The notes beneath the pieces were generated by a model. It saw nothing but the letters and a program-made list of their open reading frames with translations, did no database searches and was not told the DNA's origin. The position numbers and the translations under genes are program-made. From NCBI GenBank assembly GCA_014238065.1, contig JABABU010000018.1:1-57641 (forward strand): DNA of 57,641 nucleotides, read 5' to 3'. The stretch comes from Actinomycetota bacterium. Lineage in GTDB: Bacteria; Actinomycetota; Acidimicrobiia; Acidimicrobiales; Poriferisodalaceae. Shown one piece after another: positions 34,707-44,001 of this stretch; within the stretch, counting starts at the first letter, position 1, and each line of letters starts with the position of its first letter.

Positions 34707-36188
34707 ATGGGCGTCGAACTTCCAGGAATCGAGGACGAGCTGATGGAACTCGATGCGGAGGTGATCGACGATCACATCGAGATGTTGTGGACGACCGAGG
34801 TCGTGCCGGTGCTCCATGAGTACATCGCCATCCCGAACAAGAGCCCTTCGTTCGACCCTGAATGGGCTTCGCGCGGCCACATGGACACGGCAACTGAGCT
34901 GCTTCGCGGCTGGGCCGCGTCTCGCTCGATTCCTGGCCTCAAGGTCGACGTCCACCGCCTGGACGGGCGCACACCGGTGATCGTCTGTGAAATCCCACCG
35001 ACTGACGATTGTCGGGGTGAGCGGACTGTTCTTTTGTATGGCCACCTCGACAAGCAGCCCGAGATGGAGGGCTGGGACGATGACAAGGGACCGTGGCAGC
35101 CGGTGATGGTCGGTGAACGTCTCTACGGCCGGGGAGGTGCTGACGACGGCTATTCGGTATTCAGTGCACTGACAGCCATCGAGGCACTCCACGAGGCTGA
35201 AGGGTCACATGCGCGATGCGTCGTGTTGATCGAGGCGTCCGAGGAGTCGGGAAGCCCGGACCTTCCCGCTTACGTCGACCACCTGACCGAGTTCATCGGC
35301 GATGTTGACCTCGTGATCTGCCTCGACTCGGGTGCTGCGACGGACGATCAGCTGTGGGTGACCACGTCTCTGCGAGGCCTGACGGCAGGTGTTCTGGACG
35401 TGAGGATCGTCGAAGAGGGGTTGCACAGCGGTGCAGTAGGTGGTGTCGTGCCATCGAGTTTCCGGATTCTGCGATCATTGCTGAGTCGGGTCGAGGATGA
35501 GGCGACCGGCGAGGTGCTCTTGCCAGAACTGAACGTCGACATTCCCGTCGAAGCCGTCACCGCGGCGACGGCGTCGGCCGACGTTCTGGCCGACGATGTC
35601 GCAGGTAGTCTGCCGTTCACTCCTGGCGCCCGGCCTGTCTCTGACGACATTGCTCAACTCATCCTCAACAGGACCTGGCGCCCAGCCCTTTCGGTGATCG
35701 GGATCGACGGTGCGCCCAAACCAGGAGATGCCGGCAACGTTCTGCGCCCAAACACCACCGCGAAGTTGTCCTTCAGGCTCCCGCCGACGGCCGATCCCGA
35801 CCTTGCGTTCGACGCAGTCCGTGACGCGCTCACCAGCGATCCTCCGTATGGGGCCGAGGTGACGTTCGGAGAAGGTGAGTCCGGGCCAGGATGGGCTGCT
35901 CCTGCGGTCGATCAGTGGTTGGCCGAGGCGCTCGATGTGGCCTCATCAGAGCACTTCGGAAAGCCTGCCGGGTTTCAGGGTGAGGGTGGGTCGATCCCGT
36001 TCATGGGCATGTTGGGCGAGAAGTTCCCTGACGCGCAGTTCGTGATCACAGGCGTGCTCGTGCCAGGCTCGAATGCGCACGGACCGAATGAGTTTCTCGA
36101 TCTGCCGACGGCGAAGCGAGTGACGGGATGCGTGAGTCAGCTGCTGCATGCCCACGCTGCTCAGTCGTCGCTGATGGCCAGGACCTGA
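34707..36188 (+). CDS. M20-family metallopeptidase (dipeptidase-like)
   Basis: This 493-residue zinc peptidase has the M20 ligands in order: LLYGHLDKQPE (His, Asp), GRGGADDGYSVFSALTA (bridging Asp), EASEESGSPDL (catalytic Glu and zinc Glu), CLDSGAA (Asp), and the terminal VLVPGSNAHGPNEFLDL His. The dimerisation domain lies at about 215-370. Length and sequence are closest to CNDP/DapE-type dipeptidases. The start ATG 34707 (MGVELPGIEDEL) was chosen over 34650. The 3' end overlaps the convergent MmcQ/YjbR gene by 28 nt. The exact peptide substrate is unknown. Confidence 0.9.
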   Translation: MGVELPGIEDELMELDAEVIDDHIEMLWTTEVVPVLHEYIAIPNKSPSFDPEWASRGHMDTATELLRGWAASRSIPGLKVDVHRLDGRTPVIVCEIPPTDDCRGERTVLLYGHLDKQPEMEGWDDDKGPWQPVMVGERLYGRGGADDGYSVFSALTAIEALHEAEGSHARCVVLIEASEESGSPDLPAYVDHLTEFIGDVDLVICLDSGAATDDQLWVTTSLRGLTAGVLDVRIVEEGLHSGAVGGVVPSSFRILRSLLSRVEDEATGEVLLPELNVDIPVEAVTAATASADVLADDVAGSLPFTPGARPVSDDIAQLILNRTWRPALSVIGIDGAPKPGDAGNVLRPNTTAKLSFRLPPTADPDLAFDAVRDALTSDPPYGAEVTFGEGESGPGWAAPAVDQWLAEALDVASSEHFGKPAGFQGEGGSIPFMGMLGEKFPDAQFVITGVLVPGSNAHGPNEFLDLPTAKRVTGCVSQLLHAHAAQSSLMART

Positions 36189-36553
36189 CCTTGAATCAAC
36201 AGGCGTTTCGCCTTCGGTAATCCGTCGACCACGAGGTCGAAACTGTCCTCGATCCACGTCTTCAGCTCGTCGTGGGGGATCTCGCCGTCAATGACGACAG
36301 TGTTCCAGTGCTTCTTGTTCAGGTGGTACCCGCCGGTGACGGATCGGTACTTCTGACGAAGCACCTCGGCGTCGAGTGGATCGCATTTCAGGCTGATCGT
36401 CGGGGGGCGGTCACCTTCGGGTACGAGGGCGAACATCTTGCCTGCCACCTTGTAGACCCTCACACCCTCACCGAAGGGATACTCCATCACCGTCTCGGGT
36501 TGCGCGAGACACCAGCTGTCGAGGGTTTCGACGGAGCTCTTCTCATCAGCCAT
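36161..36553 (-). CDS. MmcQ/YjbR family protein
   Basis: The 130-residue protein has the CyaY-like YjbR fold signatures: an N-terminal helix with the CLAQPETVMEYPFGEGVRVYKVAGKMFA pattern, PTISLKCDPLDAEVLRQKY, and GGYHLNKKHWNTVVIDGEIPHDELKTWIEDSFDLV. YjbR proteins are often called DNA-binding, but a defined role is lacking. The length is typical. It is divergent from the zinc-ribbon protein at 36600 (46 nt) and overlaps the end of the M20 peptidase gene. Confidence 0.88.
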   Translation of the reverse strand: MADEKSSVETLDSWCLAQPETVMEYPFGEGVRVYKVAGKMFALVPEGDRPPTISLKCDPLDAEVLRQKYRSVTGGYHLNKKHWNTVVIDGEIPHDELKTWIEDSFDLVVDGLPKAKRLLIQGQVLAISDD

Positions 36554-36599
36554 GGCTGAGAGTCTGCCTGCTTGCTGTGGGCTGTGTGAAGATGGCTCG

Positions 36600-36806
36600 A
36601 TGAATGAAACCGAGCTGATGACGACGCCGTTGGACTTCGACTGCCCTCGCTGTCAAGCCGCTACGAGTGCAGCGTTTTACGGCCCGTGCGACGATTGCCG
36701 TCGCGAGCTTCGGGCAACACTCGGTACTGAGGCCCGCGACATGGAAGCTGCTGTCTACGAGCCGAAGATGAACGTGGTGCCGAACCAAGTCGCTACGAAG
36801 GAATAG
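36600..36806 (+). CDS. small zinc-ribbon protein (68 aa)
   Basis: ATG 36600 gives a 68-residue protein with one CxxC pair near residue 18 (FDCPRCQ) and another near residue 34 (GPCDDCRREL), a rubredoxin-like zinc ribbon. An acidic C-terminal part follows. The zinc-ribbon pattern is clear; no partner or activity can be named. A longer frame to 36552 exists but adds a Cys-rich leader without support. Downstream are 51 nt before the convergent SGNH gene. Confidence 0.65.
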   Translation: MNETELMTTPLDFDCPRCQAATSAAFYGPCDDCRRELRATLGTEARDMEAAVYEPKMNVVPNQVATKE

Positions 36807-36857
36807 ACCTAGCCATTCGGGTTTGGATCCTGCCGGCCGAGGGCTTGGCTCGCTGAC

Positions 36858-38279
36858 CTACATGCCGACTCTGTCGATCGCCATGTCGATGATGGTCGCG
36901 CCGGTCGGCAATGCTGGCTGGCCCCCGTAGTCGATCGCGTCGCCGAACGTCAGAACCCAACCGACAGCAGTGACCAGCCAATAACCCGATCCGGTGGTCG
37001 TCGCCCGCATGGCGACGGTGTCTGGCAGATCGCACAGTCCCAGCCCTGGTGTCGAGCCATGGAAGGCGACGCCGAAGCTGAAGACGCCCCCATCCTCTGC
37101 ATACAGCCAGTAGCCAGAGCCATCGGGATGTCTTGCCAGGTCGATCACCGGCGCGTTGAGGGCCAAACCGCCCGTACTTCCACGGAACACCGCCTCACCG
37201 AAGGTGAAGACCCCACCGTCTCCTGCGACAAGCCAGTAGCCATCGCCGGTCGATGTTGTCGACAGCGAGGACACTGGCGAATCGAGAACGAGAGCTCCCG
37301 TCGACCCATGGAAGGCGACACCGCCGAAGCTGAACACCCCTCCGTCTGAAGCGACGAGCCAGTACCCCGACCCATCGGGATGTGCTTCGAGGCGACGCAC
37401 CGGTCCTTTCAACTCGACTCCGGTCATGTCGCCTGCGAACACAGCATCGCCGTAGGCGTGAACCGAGCCGTTCTCGTCGACGATCCAGTATCCGAGTCCG
37501 GTCGGAGTCGCTTGGAACGACCCAGGCAACACCCCGACGCCGTCGGTGATGAGATCCCCGTAGTGGGTCGCACCGCCGTAGGCGTAGACGTTGCCATGGC
37601 TGTCGAGCAGCCAGTAGCCATCGGCCGAGGCTGCATCGGGGGCCGAGTCCGGCACAGACGGCGTGGTACAGGTGGCCTTCGGTCCTGTGGCGATTGCGGT
37701 GGCTACAGCGCTTTGCACCACATCGGCGAAGAGCGTGCTGCCCTGTGAGGTGAGATGGATTCCGTCAGCGACGTTGTCGTCGTCCTGGCTGACCTGGTTC
37801 CAGTCGAGCAGGCGAAGTCGTGGGTCGGAGTCTGTCTTCGAAACGAGCACGTTGTTGGCCGGTCCGTAATCGAAGGTGTTCCTGTCGTCTTCGCGCAGCG
37901 TGAGCCAGATGATCACGTCGGCGTTCGCCGCTGCGAGCACCGAGTTGACCCTGCTCGAGAACACGCCGGCGGTTCCGCCGTCGTTGTACCCGAGTTCGAC
38001 GACCAGGACGTCGACCGCTGATGCCGACGTTGCCTCGTCGACAATCTCCGGTCCTGCAGATGTGGCTCTGTTCTCTTCGGCGTCGATCGCGAGGTCGTAG
38101 TCGTTGCCAATCCTGGCCTGCAGTTTCGCTTCAGCGGCAACTGTGACCGAGTCGCCGACGATGAGCACAGAGTGATGACCTGTTGCGCCGGCCGGATTGC
38201 CGATAGCGGCCACAATGACAACGACGCCAACGGCGATGAGCAGCAGTGAGAGAGCCACGGACGTGGAGCGTCGAATCAC
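36858..38279 (-). CDS. secreted SGNH-type esterase with six GYWLV/FSFG repeats
   Basis: The 473-residue protein has a signal peptide or anchor (SVALSLLLIAVGVVVIVAAIG). An SGNH hydrolase domain follows with block I IVGDSVTV (Ser), the block III-like Asn region ELGYNDGGT and the block V Asp-His pair DGIHLTSQG. The C-terminal ~270 residues are six units of ~42 residues, consensus GxGYWLVxxDGGVFSFGxAxFxGSTG and then a Pro near position 34. The same unit occurs in the subtilisin at 51695. The repeats probably form a beta-rich, propeller-like surface module (inference). The start is uncertain: GTG 38279 is preferred, since the ATG at 38369 lies inside the divergent gene. Confidence 0.82.
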   Translation of the reverse strand: MIRRSTSVALSLLLIAVGVVVIVAAIGNPAGATGHHSVLIVGDSVTVAAEAKLQARIGNDYDLAIDAEENRATSAGPEIVDEATSASAVDVLVVELGYNDGGTAGVFSSRVNSVLAAANADVIIWLTLREDDRNTFDYGPANNVLVSKTDSDPRLRLLDWNQVSQDDDNVADGIHLTSQGSTLFADVVQSAVATAIATGPKATCTTPSVPDSAPDAASADGYWLLDSHGNVYAYGGATHYGDLITDGVGVLPGSFQATPTGLGYWIVDENGSVHAYGDAVFAGDMTGVELKGPVRRLEAHPDGSGYWLVASDGGVFSFGGVAFHGSTGALVLDSPVSSLSTTSTGDGYWLVAGDGGVFTFGEAVFRGSTGGLALNAPVIDLARHPDGSGYWLYAEDGGVFSFGVAFHGSTPGLGLCDLPDTVAMRATTTGSGYWLVTAVGWVLTFGDAIDYGGQPALPTGATIIDMAIDRVGM

Positions 38280-38344
38280 CTCAGCAAGAGTAGGACGGCA
38301 CTTCCATCGAGCGATGTCATCCACGGCTGTGAGACGATCGTCTC

Positions 38345-38938
38345 GTGGACGTGGTGATGGTTCTCGCACACCCCGACCCTTCGTCGCTGTGCGCCGAGTT
38401 GGCCGAGGACGTGAGGTCGCAGTTGTCGCGGCGCGGTCACGCAGTCCGCCTCATCGATCTCGGTCGTGAGGGTTTCGATCCGGTGATGACCGCTGACGAG
38501 CGGATTGCCTACGAAACCGAGGAGCCGATTCTCGATCCTGTGGTACGCCGTCATGCCGACCTTGTGAAGCGGGCCGATGCGATGGTCTTCGTGTACCCGA
38601 CGGTCACGGGTGGACTTCCGGCTCAGCTGAAGGGTTGGTTCGAGCGGGTGATGGTGTCGGGTGTCGCGTTCGAACTCGAAGCCAAGACGAACAAGATCAG
38701 ACCTGCGTTACGCAACATCAGGCGAATTGGAGTCATCACCACTTCTGATGCCGGCCGAGCGGCGACAGCGGTGGTGAATGACTCAGGGCGACGAACGCTT
38801 CACAGGACTCTTCGTCTCATGGCGCACCCCATGGCCAAGCGCACTTTCCTCGCGCTCTATCGCAGCGACAAACGGTCGGAGCCTGAACGGAACATCTTCA
38901 AGGACAGAGTCCACCGAGCCATGACGGGGTGGACATGA
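38345..38938 (+). CDS. NAD(P)H-dependent flavodoxin-fold oxidoreductase (copy 1)
   Basis: The 197-residue protein has a flavodoxin-like quinone/NAD(P)H oxidoreductase fold: VVMVLAHPDPSSLCAELAEDV (FMN phosphate loop), MTADERIAYETEEP, and DAMVFVYPTVTGGLPAQLKGWFERVM, the standard flavin-contacting segment of the KefF/MdaB/NQO1 group. It is translationally coupled to a second copy by an ATGA overlap. The two are ~30% alike by eye and probably form a heterodimer or act sequentially on quinones or similar acceptors. It starts at GTG 38345, divergent from the SGNH gene. Confidence 0.85.
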   Translation: MDVVMVLAHPDPSSLCAELAEDVRSQLSRRGHAVRLIDLGREGFDPVMTADERIAYETEEPILDPVVRRHADLVKRADAMVFVYPTVTGGLPAQLKGWFERVMVSGVAFELEAKTNKIRPALRNIRRIGVITTSDAGRAATAVVNDSGRRTLHRTLRLMAHPMAKRTFLALYRSDKRSEPERNIFKDRVHRAMTGWT

Positions 38939-39528
38939 GCCGCCACGCCCTCATCGTCTATGCACATCCCGTGGCCGAAAGCTATACGTCGGCCATTCGC
39001 GATCGAGTGTGCGCGGGGCTGGATGCTTCTGGGTGCGGCTTCGACGTGCTCGACCTGTACAGCGAAGAGTTCGATCCATGTATCACTGCTGCCGAGCTCG
39101 CCGGGGAGGTGCGTGCTGATCGCGTGATCGACGACCATCTCGCTCGGATGGCTGCGGCCGACACGTTGGTCTTCGTGCACCCGACCTGGTGGGGAGGTCA
39201 GCCGGCGATCGTGAAAGGGTGGCTCGACCGGGTCCTGTGCCGATCTTCGGCAACGCCGAGTCTTCGGCGCATCAGGAAGCTCGTCGTCGTTTCGCCGCAT
39301 GGGTCGGGAAGGCTCAGAAACGCAGCCCAGGGAGTACCTGGTAAACGGATCACGTTCCGGCTGCTTCGGGCCAGATGTCATCCGATGGCTCGCTCGACCT
39401 TCATCGGGTTCTACGGCAACGACACCGCTTCGCCTTCGGATCGCACCGACTTTCTCGATCGAGTCGAGGTCAAGGTGCGCGCAATCACATCAGGGCGGCG
39501 TCGCCTGCGGCTGCGTCAGAGGTCATGA
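38935..39528 (+). CDS. NAD(P)H-dependent flavodoxin-fold oxidoreductase (copy 2)
   Basis: This 197-residue paralogue of the preceding gene shows the same three landmarks: ALIVYAHPVAESYTSAIRD, ITAAELAGEVRADRVIDDHL, and DTLVFVHPTWWGGQPAIVKGWLDRVL. The shared layout PMA(K/R)xTF(L/I)xxY near the end confirms a tandem duplication. ATG 38935 overlaps the previous stop. The 3' end overlaps the convergent ATP-NAD kinase-family gene by 44 nt. The substrate is unknown; quinone or flavin reduction is inferred from the family. Confidence 0.85.
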   Translation: MSRHALIVYAHPVAESYTSAIRDRVCAGLDASGCGFDVLDLYSEEFDPCITAAELAGEVRADRVIDDHLARMAAADTLVFVHPTWWGGQPAIVKGWLDRVLCRSSATPSLRRIRKLVVVSPHGSGRLRNAAQGVPGKRITFRLLRARCHPMARSTFIGFYGNDTASPSDRTDFLDRVEVKVRAITSGRRRLRLRQRS

Positions 39529-40498
39529 ACAACTCTTCGGTCGCGGCGATGGCCATCGCCTGCTCGACGTCGATGACGCAAGGTCCGTCGCGTCGGACCG
39601 TCAAGGTCACGTCCCCTTCCCCGAGACGGGTTTCTCTGTCGCCGTCATAGGCGATAATCCCCGGCCCCGGAATCTCGACGATCTCGCCGATGGGCAGTTC
39701 CCTCGATTCCAGGACGTGAACCGTGCGATAGAGACCCGGCGCCACCGGAGCGCGCAGCGGTCGGCCTCCCGGACCGCATCGCACCAGCACGCCGTGATCT
39801 GCTTCTGAGGAGCACGGCATCGTGAGTCCCCCGATCGACGACACGCCGATCGATGCCGGTTCGGCTCGGCTCATGACGATGGTTCGGATTGTGTCGGGCT
39901 CATATGGCATGCGGTTTCCGACGAAGTCATCGACGAGATGAGCGGCGTCGATCAGGGCGAGGTCATCGCCTTTTCCGGTCGTGGCTCTGACCACTTTCAC
40001 CTGCGGCGCAACGCGTTCCCTGTCGATCTGGCCGCTGGCCACCAGTCCGGCCGCTGCCCCTATGACGGTCGCTTCAGCCATCGAAGGAAAGACGTTGTTG
40101 GTGCCGGTCGACATCGGAGCGAGGGTCACGTCGGGCCAGACCTTCGTGATGGTGCGGTTCGTGCCGTCACCGCCGAGCACGATGACGGTCTCGACGCTCA
40201 TCTCGCGCATCGCCAGCGCTGCCTTCTCAGAGTCGTGCGGCGACAAGTTGGGCTGAATGTCGAGGACCTCGTACTCGCAGTCGAGGTGGAGGTCGGCGAT
40301 GGCACCAGTCGCGATCCGGAACGGTTCAGCCATCACGACGATGCGCTCGGCGCCGCCTGTCACGGCTCCGACTACCGCCCGCGCGATTCGGTTCCTCTTG
40401 TCCTGGCTGGTCGTGACGCCGCCTCGCGCCGCCACCCTTCTGACATCTCTCCCCGACAGTGGGTTGGCGATCACTCCTACGGTCACTGGCTCCGTCAC
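39485..40498 (-). CDS. ATP-NAD kinase family protein (AcoX-like)
   Basis: This 337-residue protein has the NAD-kinase/diacylglycerol-kinase fold: VGVIANPLSGRDVRR, the GGDGTNR motif (VIVLGGDGTNRTI) and the STGTNNVFP segment. The long C-terminal part, including a CVIDVEQAMA-type ending, places it with the AcoX/PpnK-like group associated with acetoin genes rather than the housekeeping NadK. No acetoin genes are present. GTG 40498 (VTEPVTVGVIANP) is chosen because the longer frame would overlap the divergent thiD. NAD or a related cofactor as substrate is inferred. Confidence 0.82.
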   Translation of the reverse strand: MTEPVTVGVIANPLSGRDVRRVAARGGVTTSQDKRNRIARAVVGAVTGGAERIVVMAEPFRIATGAIADLHLDCEYEVLDIQPNLSPHDSEKAALAMREMSVETVIVLGGDGTNRTITKVWPDVTLAPMSTGTNNVFPSMAEATVIGAAAGLVASGQIDRERVAPQVKVVRATTGKGDDLALIDAAHLVDDFVGNRMPYEPDTIRTIVMSRAEPASIGVSSIGGLTMPCSSEADHGVLVRCGPGGRPLRAPVAPGLYRTVHVLESRELPIGEIVEIPGPGIIAYDGDRETRLGEGDVTLTVRRDGPCVIDVEQAMAIAATEELFMTSDAAAGDAALM

Positions 40499-40536
40499 AG
40501 CCGGACAACCTATCCCTGTTGGGTACAGTCCGACCC

Positions 40537-41340
40537 ATGCCGGGAGAGCGAACGTGCGCATTGTCGATCGCCGGGTTCGATCCGACGGGCACGGTCGGCA
40601 TGCCAGTCGATCTTCGCACCTTCACCCACGCCGGCGTGCATGGACTCGGTGTGGTCACGGTCGTCACGGCCCAGGACACGATCGGTATCTCCGGGGTGAA
40701 ACCGATGTCCGATGATGTCGTGGCCGACCAGCTCAGCACCCTGCTGGGAGATGTTGATCCGGCCGCTTCGAAGATGGGGATGTTGTGGAGTCCCTCGCTC
40801 GCCAGCGTGGCTGCGTCAGCGGTTGACCGACTCGGTCATCTCGTCGTCGACCCGGTGCTGGTCAGCGGGTCGGGCAGCCGGATCATCGACCAGGCGCTCG
40901 ACGAGATCTACCTGACCGAACTGTTTCCGGCTGCGGCAGTGATCACCCCGAATCGTGCTGAAGCCGGCCTCCTCGTCGGAACGGAGGTGAGTTCTACCGC
41001 TGACGCCGTTGAGGCAGCTCGGCGCCTGCTCGAGTTCGGCTCGCAGAGCGTCGTGGTCACTGCCGGCGGGCCCGGCCAAGATCAAGCTGACGTCATCGCG
41101 ACCGTCGATGAAATCGAGGTCGTCGAGACGACACGCCACGACGTGCCGAGTGTTCGAGGTAGTGGCGACACGCTTTCGGCCGCGATCACAGCAGGTCTTG
41201 CCCTCGGGTGGACGGCCTCGGTTGCGATCCGGAGGGGCATCATCGTCACGAACCGAGCCATCGAACGTGGGGTCGAGTCCATGCTCGGATCGGGCCGCCC
41301 GAGCGCGATGCAATCGCAAAACGACTGGCTTACGCAGTAG
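40537..41340 (+). CDS. thiD: phosphomethylpyrimidine kinase-like protein
   Basis: This 267-residue ribokinase-fold kinase is of the HMP/HMP-P kinase type. It opens with ALSIAGFDPTGTVGMPVDLRTF (usually GSDPSGGAG), then GLGVVTVVTAQDT, VVDPVLVSGSGSR, the anion-hole and catalytic GSGDTLSAAITAGLALG (Asp) and a C-terminal helix. It phosphorylates the pyrimidine precursor of thiamine. A thiamine transport operon under a TPP riboswitch lies 3-7 kb away. The altered first motif suggests a diverged member, perhaps a salvage kinase. The start is ATG 40537; upstream in-frame codons overlap the divergent gene. Confidence 0.82.
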   Translation: MPGERTCALSIAGFDPTGTVGMPVDLRTFTHAGVHGLGVVTVVTAQDTIGISGVKPMSDDVVADQLSTLLGDVDPAASKMGMLWSPSLASVAASAVDRLGHLVVDPVLVSGSGSRIIDQALDEIYLTELFPAAAVITPNRAEAGLLVGTEVSSTADAVEAARRLLEFGSQSVVVTAGGPGQDQADVIATVDEIEVVETTRHDVPSVRGSGDTLSAAITAGLALGWTASVAIRRGIIVTNRAIERGVESMLGSGRPSAMQSQNDWLTQ

Positions 41341-41349
41341 AACGGCGTC

Positions 41350-42516
41350 ATGGCTGAGAACGACCTCGACGCGGCGATGATCGACCGCGCTCTCATGACC
41401 ACTCGTGGCGTGCGTCGCCGTCTTGATCTCGAGCGTGAGGTCGATGACCAAGTGCTGCTCGACTGCATCGATGTCGCAGAGCAGGCACCGACCGGAGGGA
41501 ACAACGGAAGTCGCCGTTGGATCATCATTCGTGACCAGGCCACGAAGGATCGATTCCAAGAGCTGTATCTGGAGGCCGGTGCATCGTGGGTGATCGAGGC
41601 GGCCGACAGGATCGAGGGCACCGATCATCCAAATGCCTCGATGATGCAAGGAGCGAAGCGACTCGCGGAGAACATCGATCAGGTTCCTGCCATCGTCATC
41701 CTGACGGTCATCGGCGAGCACGATGGCAGTGGACGGCCGGGACTCTTCGACTCCGTCATCCAAGCCGGGTGGAGTTTCCAGGTTGCGCTTCGGGCCCGGG
41801 GTCTCGGAACCGTGTGGACATCGATGTACCTGAACAAGGCGGCCGAGGTCGCTGAACTGCTCGACATCCCTGATGGTTTGACGCAGGTCTGCATGTTTCC
41901 CGTCGCATACACGATCGGCACCGACTTCTCGCCGACGAAGAGGCGTCTCGCTGCACGCGAGATCACGTATTTCGACCGATTCGGTCGCACCATCGGTGGC
42001 CGACGAACCCAACCAGCCTCGATGGCCAACATGCACGGAGTGGCGGTGGAAGTCGACATCAAGGCACATCCCTCGAAGGTCTGGAAGTACGTGAGTGACA
42101 TCAATCTTCCCGCCCGTTTCTCTGGCGAGTTCGTTGGCGCCGACTGGGATGATCCTGGTGCCGACGTCGGCGTGGGCTCGACCTTCATCGGTCACAACGA
42201 TCACTCGGCTATCGGGCAGTGGGATGTTGACGTCACCGTGACCCACTACGAGGAGGAACAGCGGTTCGGCTGGCGAACCGGTGGCGACGAGAATCCTGGA
42301 GCGCTGTGGCGATTCGAACTCGAGTACATCCCAGGAGGGACGCGCTTGCGATACTTGTTGCAGATCGGGCCAGGACGTTCCGGCCTGAATCAGGCCATCG
42401 ACGCGATGCCAGACAAAGAGCCCCGCATCATCGCCAGGCGTCAGAGCGAACACATGGCCAACATGCGAGCAGTCATCGCTGGCATCAAGGACCTCGCCGA
42501 GGCCGGTGGTTCCTGA
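41350..42516 (+). CDS. nitroreductase fused to a SRPBCC (START-like) domain
   Basis: The 388-residue protein has two parts. Residues 1-~215 are a nitroreductase: RALMTTRGVRRRLD, AEQAPTGGNNGSRRW for FMN binding, and GWSFQVALRARGLGTVWTSMYL. From ~228 a SRPBCC module begins (VAVEVDIKAHPSKVWKYVSDINLPARFSGEF, then GVGSTFIGHNDH, and a long C-terminal helix RRQSEHMANMRAVIAGIKDLA). The second domain would bind a hydrophobic ligand and may present it to the flavin. There is no stop or frame change between the two. It follows thiD by 10 nt, and its end overlaps the convergent MFS gene by 32 nt. Confidence 0.88.
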   Translation: MAENDLDAAMIDRALMTTRGVRRRLDLEREVDDQVLLDCIDVAEQAPTGGNNGSRRWIIIRDQATKDRFQELYLEAGASWVIEAADRIEGTDHPNASMMQGAKRLAENIDQVPAIVILTVIGEHDGSGRPGLFDSVIQAGWSFQVALRARGLGTVWTSMYLNKAAEVAELLDIPDGLTQVCMFPVAYTIGTDFSPTKRRLAAREITYFDRFGRTIGGRRTQPASMANMHGVAVEVDIKAHPSKVWKYVSDINLPARFSGEFVGADWDDPGADVGVGSTFIGHNDHSAIGQWDVDVTVTHYEEEQRFGWRTGGDENPGALWRFELEYIPGGTRLRYLLQIGPGRSGLNQAIDAMPDKEPRIIARRQSEHMANMRAVIAGIKDLAEAGGS

Positions 42517-43873
42517 ACAGGGTCAGGGCGCAGGCTGAGGCCAGGAAGTACATGGTGACGACGAGGATCCAGCCGTTGCGGTACTCACTGACACTGATGT
42601 CACCGGTCCCGAGAATGGTGACCATGACGGCGATGCCGAAGGCGTAGGCGATCTGCTGGAGGGTTCTGCTGGTGGCGTTGGCCAGCGCGAACCGGTCGTG
42701 GCCGATCTCGCTCATCGCCGCGCCGGTGATGTTGGCCAACGAAAGTCCGAGCCCGAATCCGAGCAGCAGCGTTGGCACCAGATAACGCGACAGGTAGTCG
42801 GGTTCGGCTTGAGCGGTGATGGCCAAGAACAGGTAGCTGACGCCCATCGATGCCGTGCCGATGACCACCAGAATCTTGTAGCCGGTTCGTTCAGCAAGTC
42901 GTCCCGAGTACATGCCGACGAACGTGGCGACGATTGGACCTGGCGAGAGCGCGAACCCAGTCTTCAGCACGCTGTATCCCCACAACTCCTGGAGGTACAG
43001 CGTTGTCGTCAGGAACCCTGACAGGAAAGCGACACCGAAGAAGATCACGACGATCACAGCCGGCCAGTAGGAACGGACTTTGAACAGCGTCAAGTCGATT
43101 GCGGGCCGGGGGTGCTTCCTCGCCCGCTGGATCGAGATGGGAAGACAAGCGACGCCGATTGCGACCAGCCCGAGCGTCCTCTCATCGAGGAAGCCCCAGT
43201 CGCCGGCCTGGACCATGGCGAACATGACCAGCGCCACGCCTGCTGTCGCTATGGGAACGCCAAAGGGGTCGAGACCGCTGCGCACGTTTTCGGCCTTCGA
43301 TTCCGGCACCCGGACCAGCGTCATGATGATGGCGACGAGTCCGAGGGGAATGTTGATCCAGAAGATGGCGCGCCAGCTCGACAGGTCGATCAGTAGTGCT
43401 CCGACTGTCGGTCCGGTTGCAGCTCCTGCCGAGGCCATCGAGCCCCAGATGCCGATTGCTGTCGCCCGCCGTTGTGTCGGGAACAGCGGCAGGATCAACG
43501 CCAGCGACGATGGCATCACGCCGGCGGTGCCGATGCCCTGGACGACTCGACCGACAATCAACACCTCGAACGAATCGGCGATGCCAGCGATGGCCGAGCC
43601 GACCACGAACAGACCGAGACACACGGTGAAGACGAGGCGGCGTCCTCTGAGGTCGGCGAGGTGTCCGGCGACGAGTAGCAGTGACGCGGTGGTGATCGTG
43701 TACGCCGAGATCATCCACGACAAGGTCGATCGACTGGTTCCGAGATCTGCGCCGACGGAAGGGAACGCGACGTTCACAGCTGAAGCGTCGACGACGCTCA
43801 TGTACAGCGACAGCGACACGATGGCCAACGCGATCCATGCGTTTCGCTCGACCTTGACCCGCTCGTCACTCAT
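42485..43873 (-). CDS. MFS transporter, DHA2 (14-TM drug:H+ antiporter) family
   Basis: The 462-residue membrane protein starts with helix 1 (WIALAIVSLSLYMSVVDASAVNVAFPSVGADLG), typical of DHA2/QacA-EmrB proteins. It continues with WMISAYTITTASLLLVAGHLADLRGRR (motif A) and VVQGIGTAGVMPSSLALILPLFPTQRRATAIGIWGSMASAGAATGPTVGALL (motif C). About 13-14 hydrophobic segments can be counted. It probably exports drugs or hydrophobic metabolites with proton influx. No regulator is adjacent. Confidence 0.9.
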   Translation of the reverse strand: MSDERVKVERNAWIALAIVSLSLYMSVVDASAVNVAFPSVGADLGTSRSTLSWMISAYTITTASLLLVAGHLADLRGRRLVFTVCLGLFVVGSAIAGIADSFEVLIVGRVVQGIGTAGVMPSSLALILPLFPTQRRATAIGIWGSMASAGAATGPTVGALLIDLSSWRAIFWINIPLGLVAIIMTLVRVPESKAENVRSGLDPFGVPIATAGVALVMFAMVQAGDWGFLDERTLGLVAIGVACLPISIQRARKHPRPAIDLTLFKVRSYWPAVIVVIFFGVAFLSGFLTTTLYLQELWGYSVLKTGFALSPGPIVATFVGMYSGRLAERTGYKILVVIGTASMGVSYLFLAITAQAEPDYLSRYLVPTLLLGFGLGLSLANITGAAMSEIGHDRFALANATSRTLQQIAYAFGIAVMVTILGTGDISVSEYRNGWILVVTMYFLASACALTLFRNHRPRRGP

Positions 43874-44001
43874 CGCAGGACGCTACCCGTCCGATAGCGG
43901 TCTCTGACGGCCGTTGCTGAAGCCCTGATGTTGCCGCCTCGGAACGCATCAGACCAGCCGACAGGTCCACCGCTTCGAAGCGATGCTGACCACGGAGTTT
44001 G

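Noticed and set aside
40816..42453. 545-codon minus-strand frame opposite thiD and the nitroreductase fusion
   Set aside because: Antisense shadow; both plus-strand genes have full catalytic motifs.
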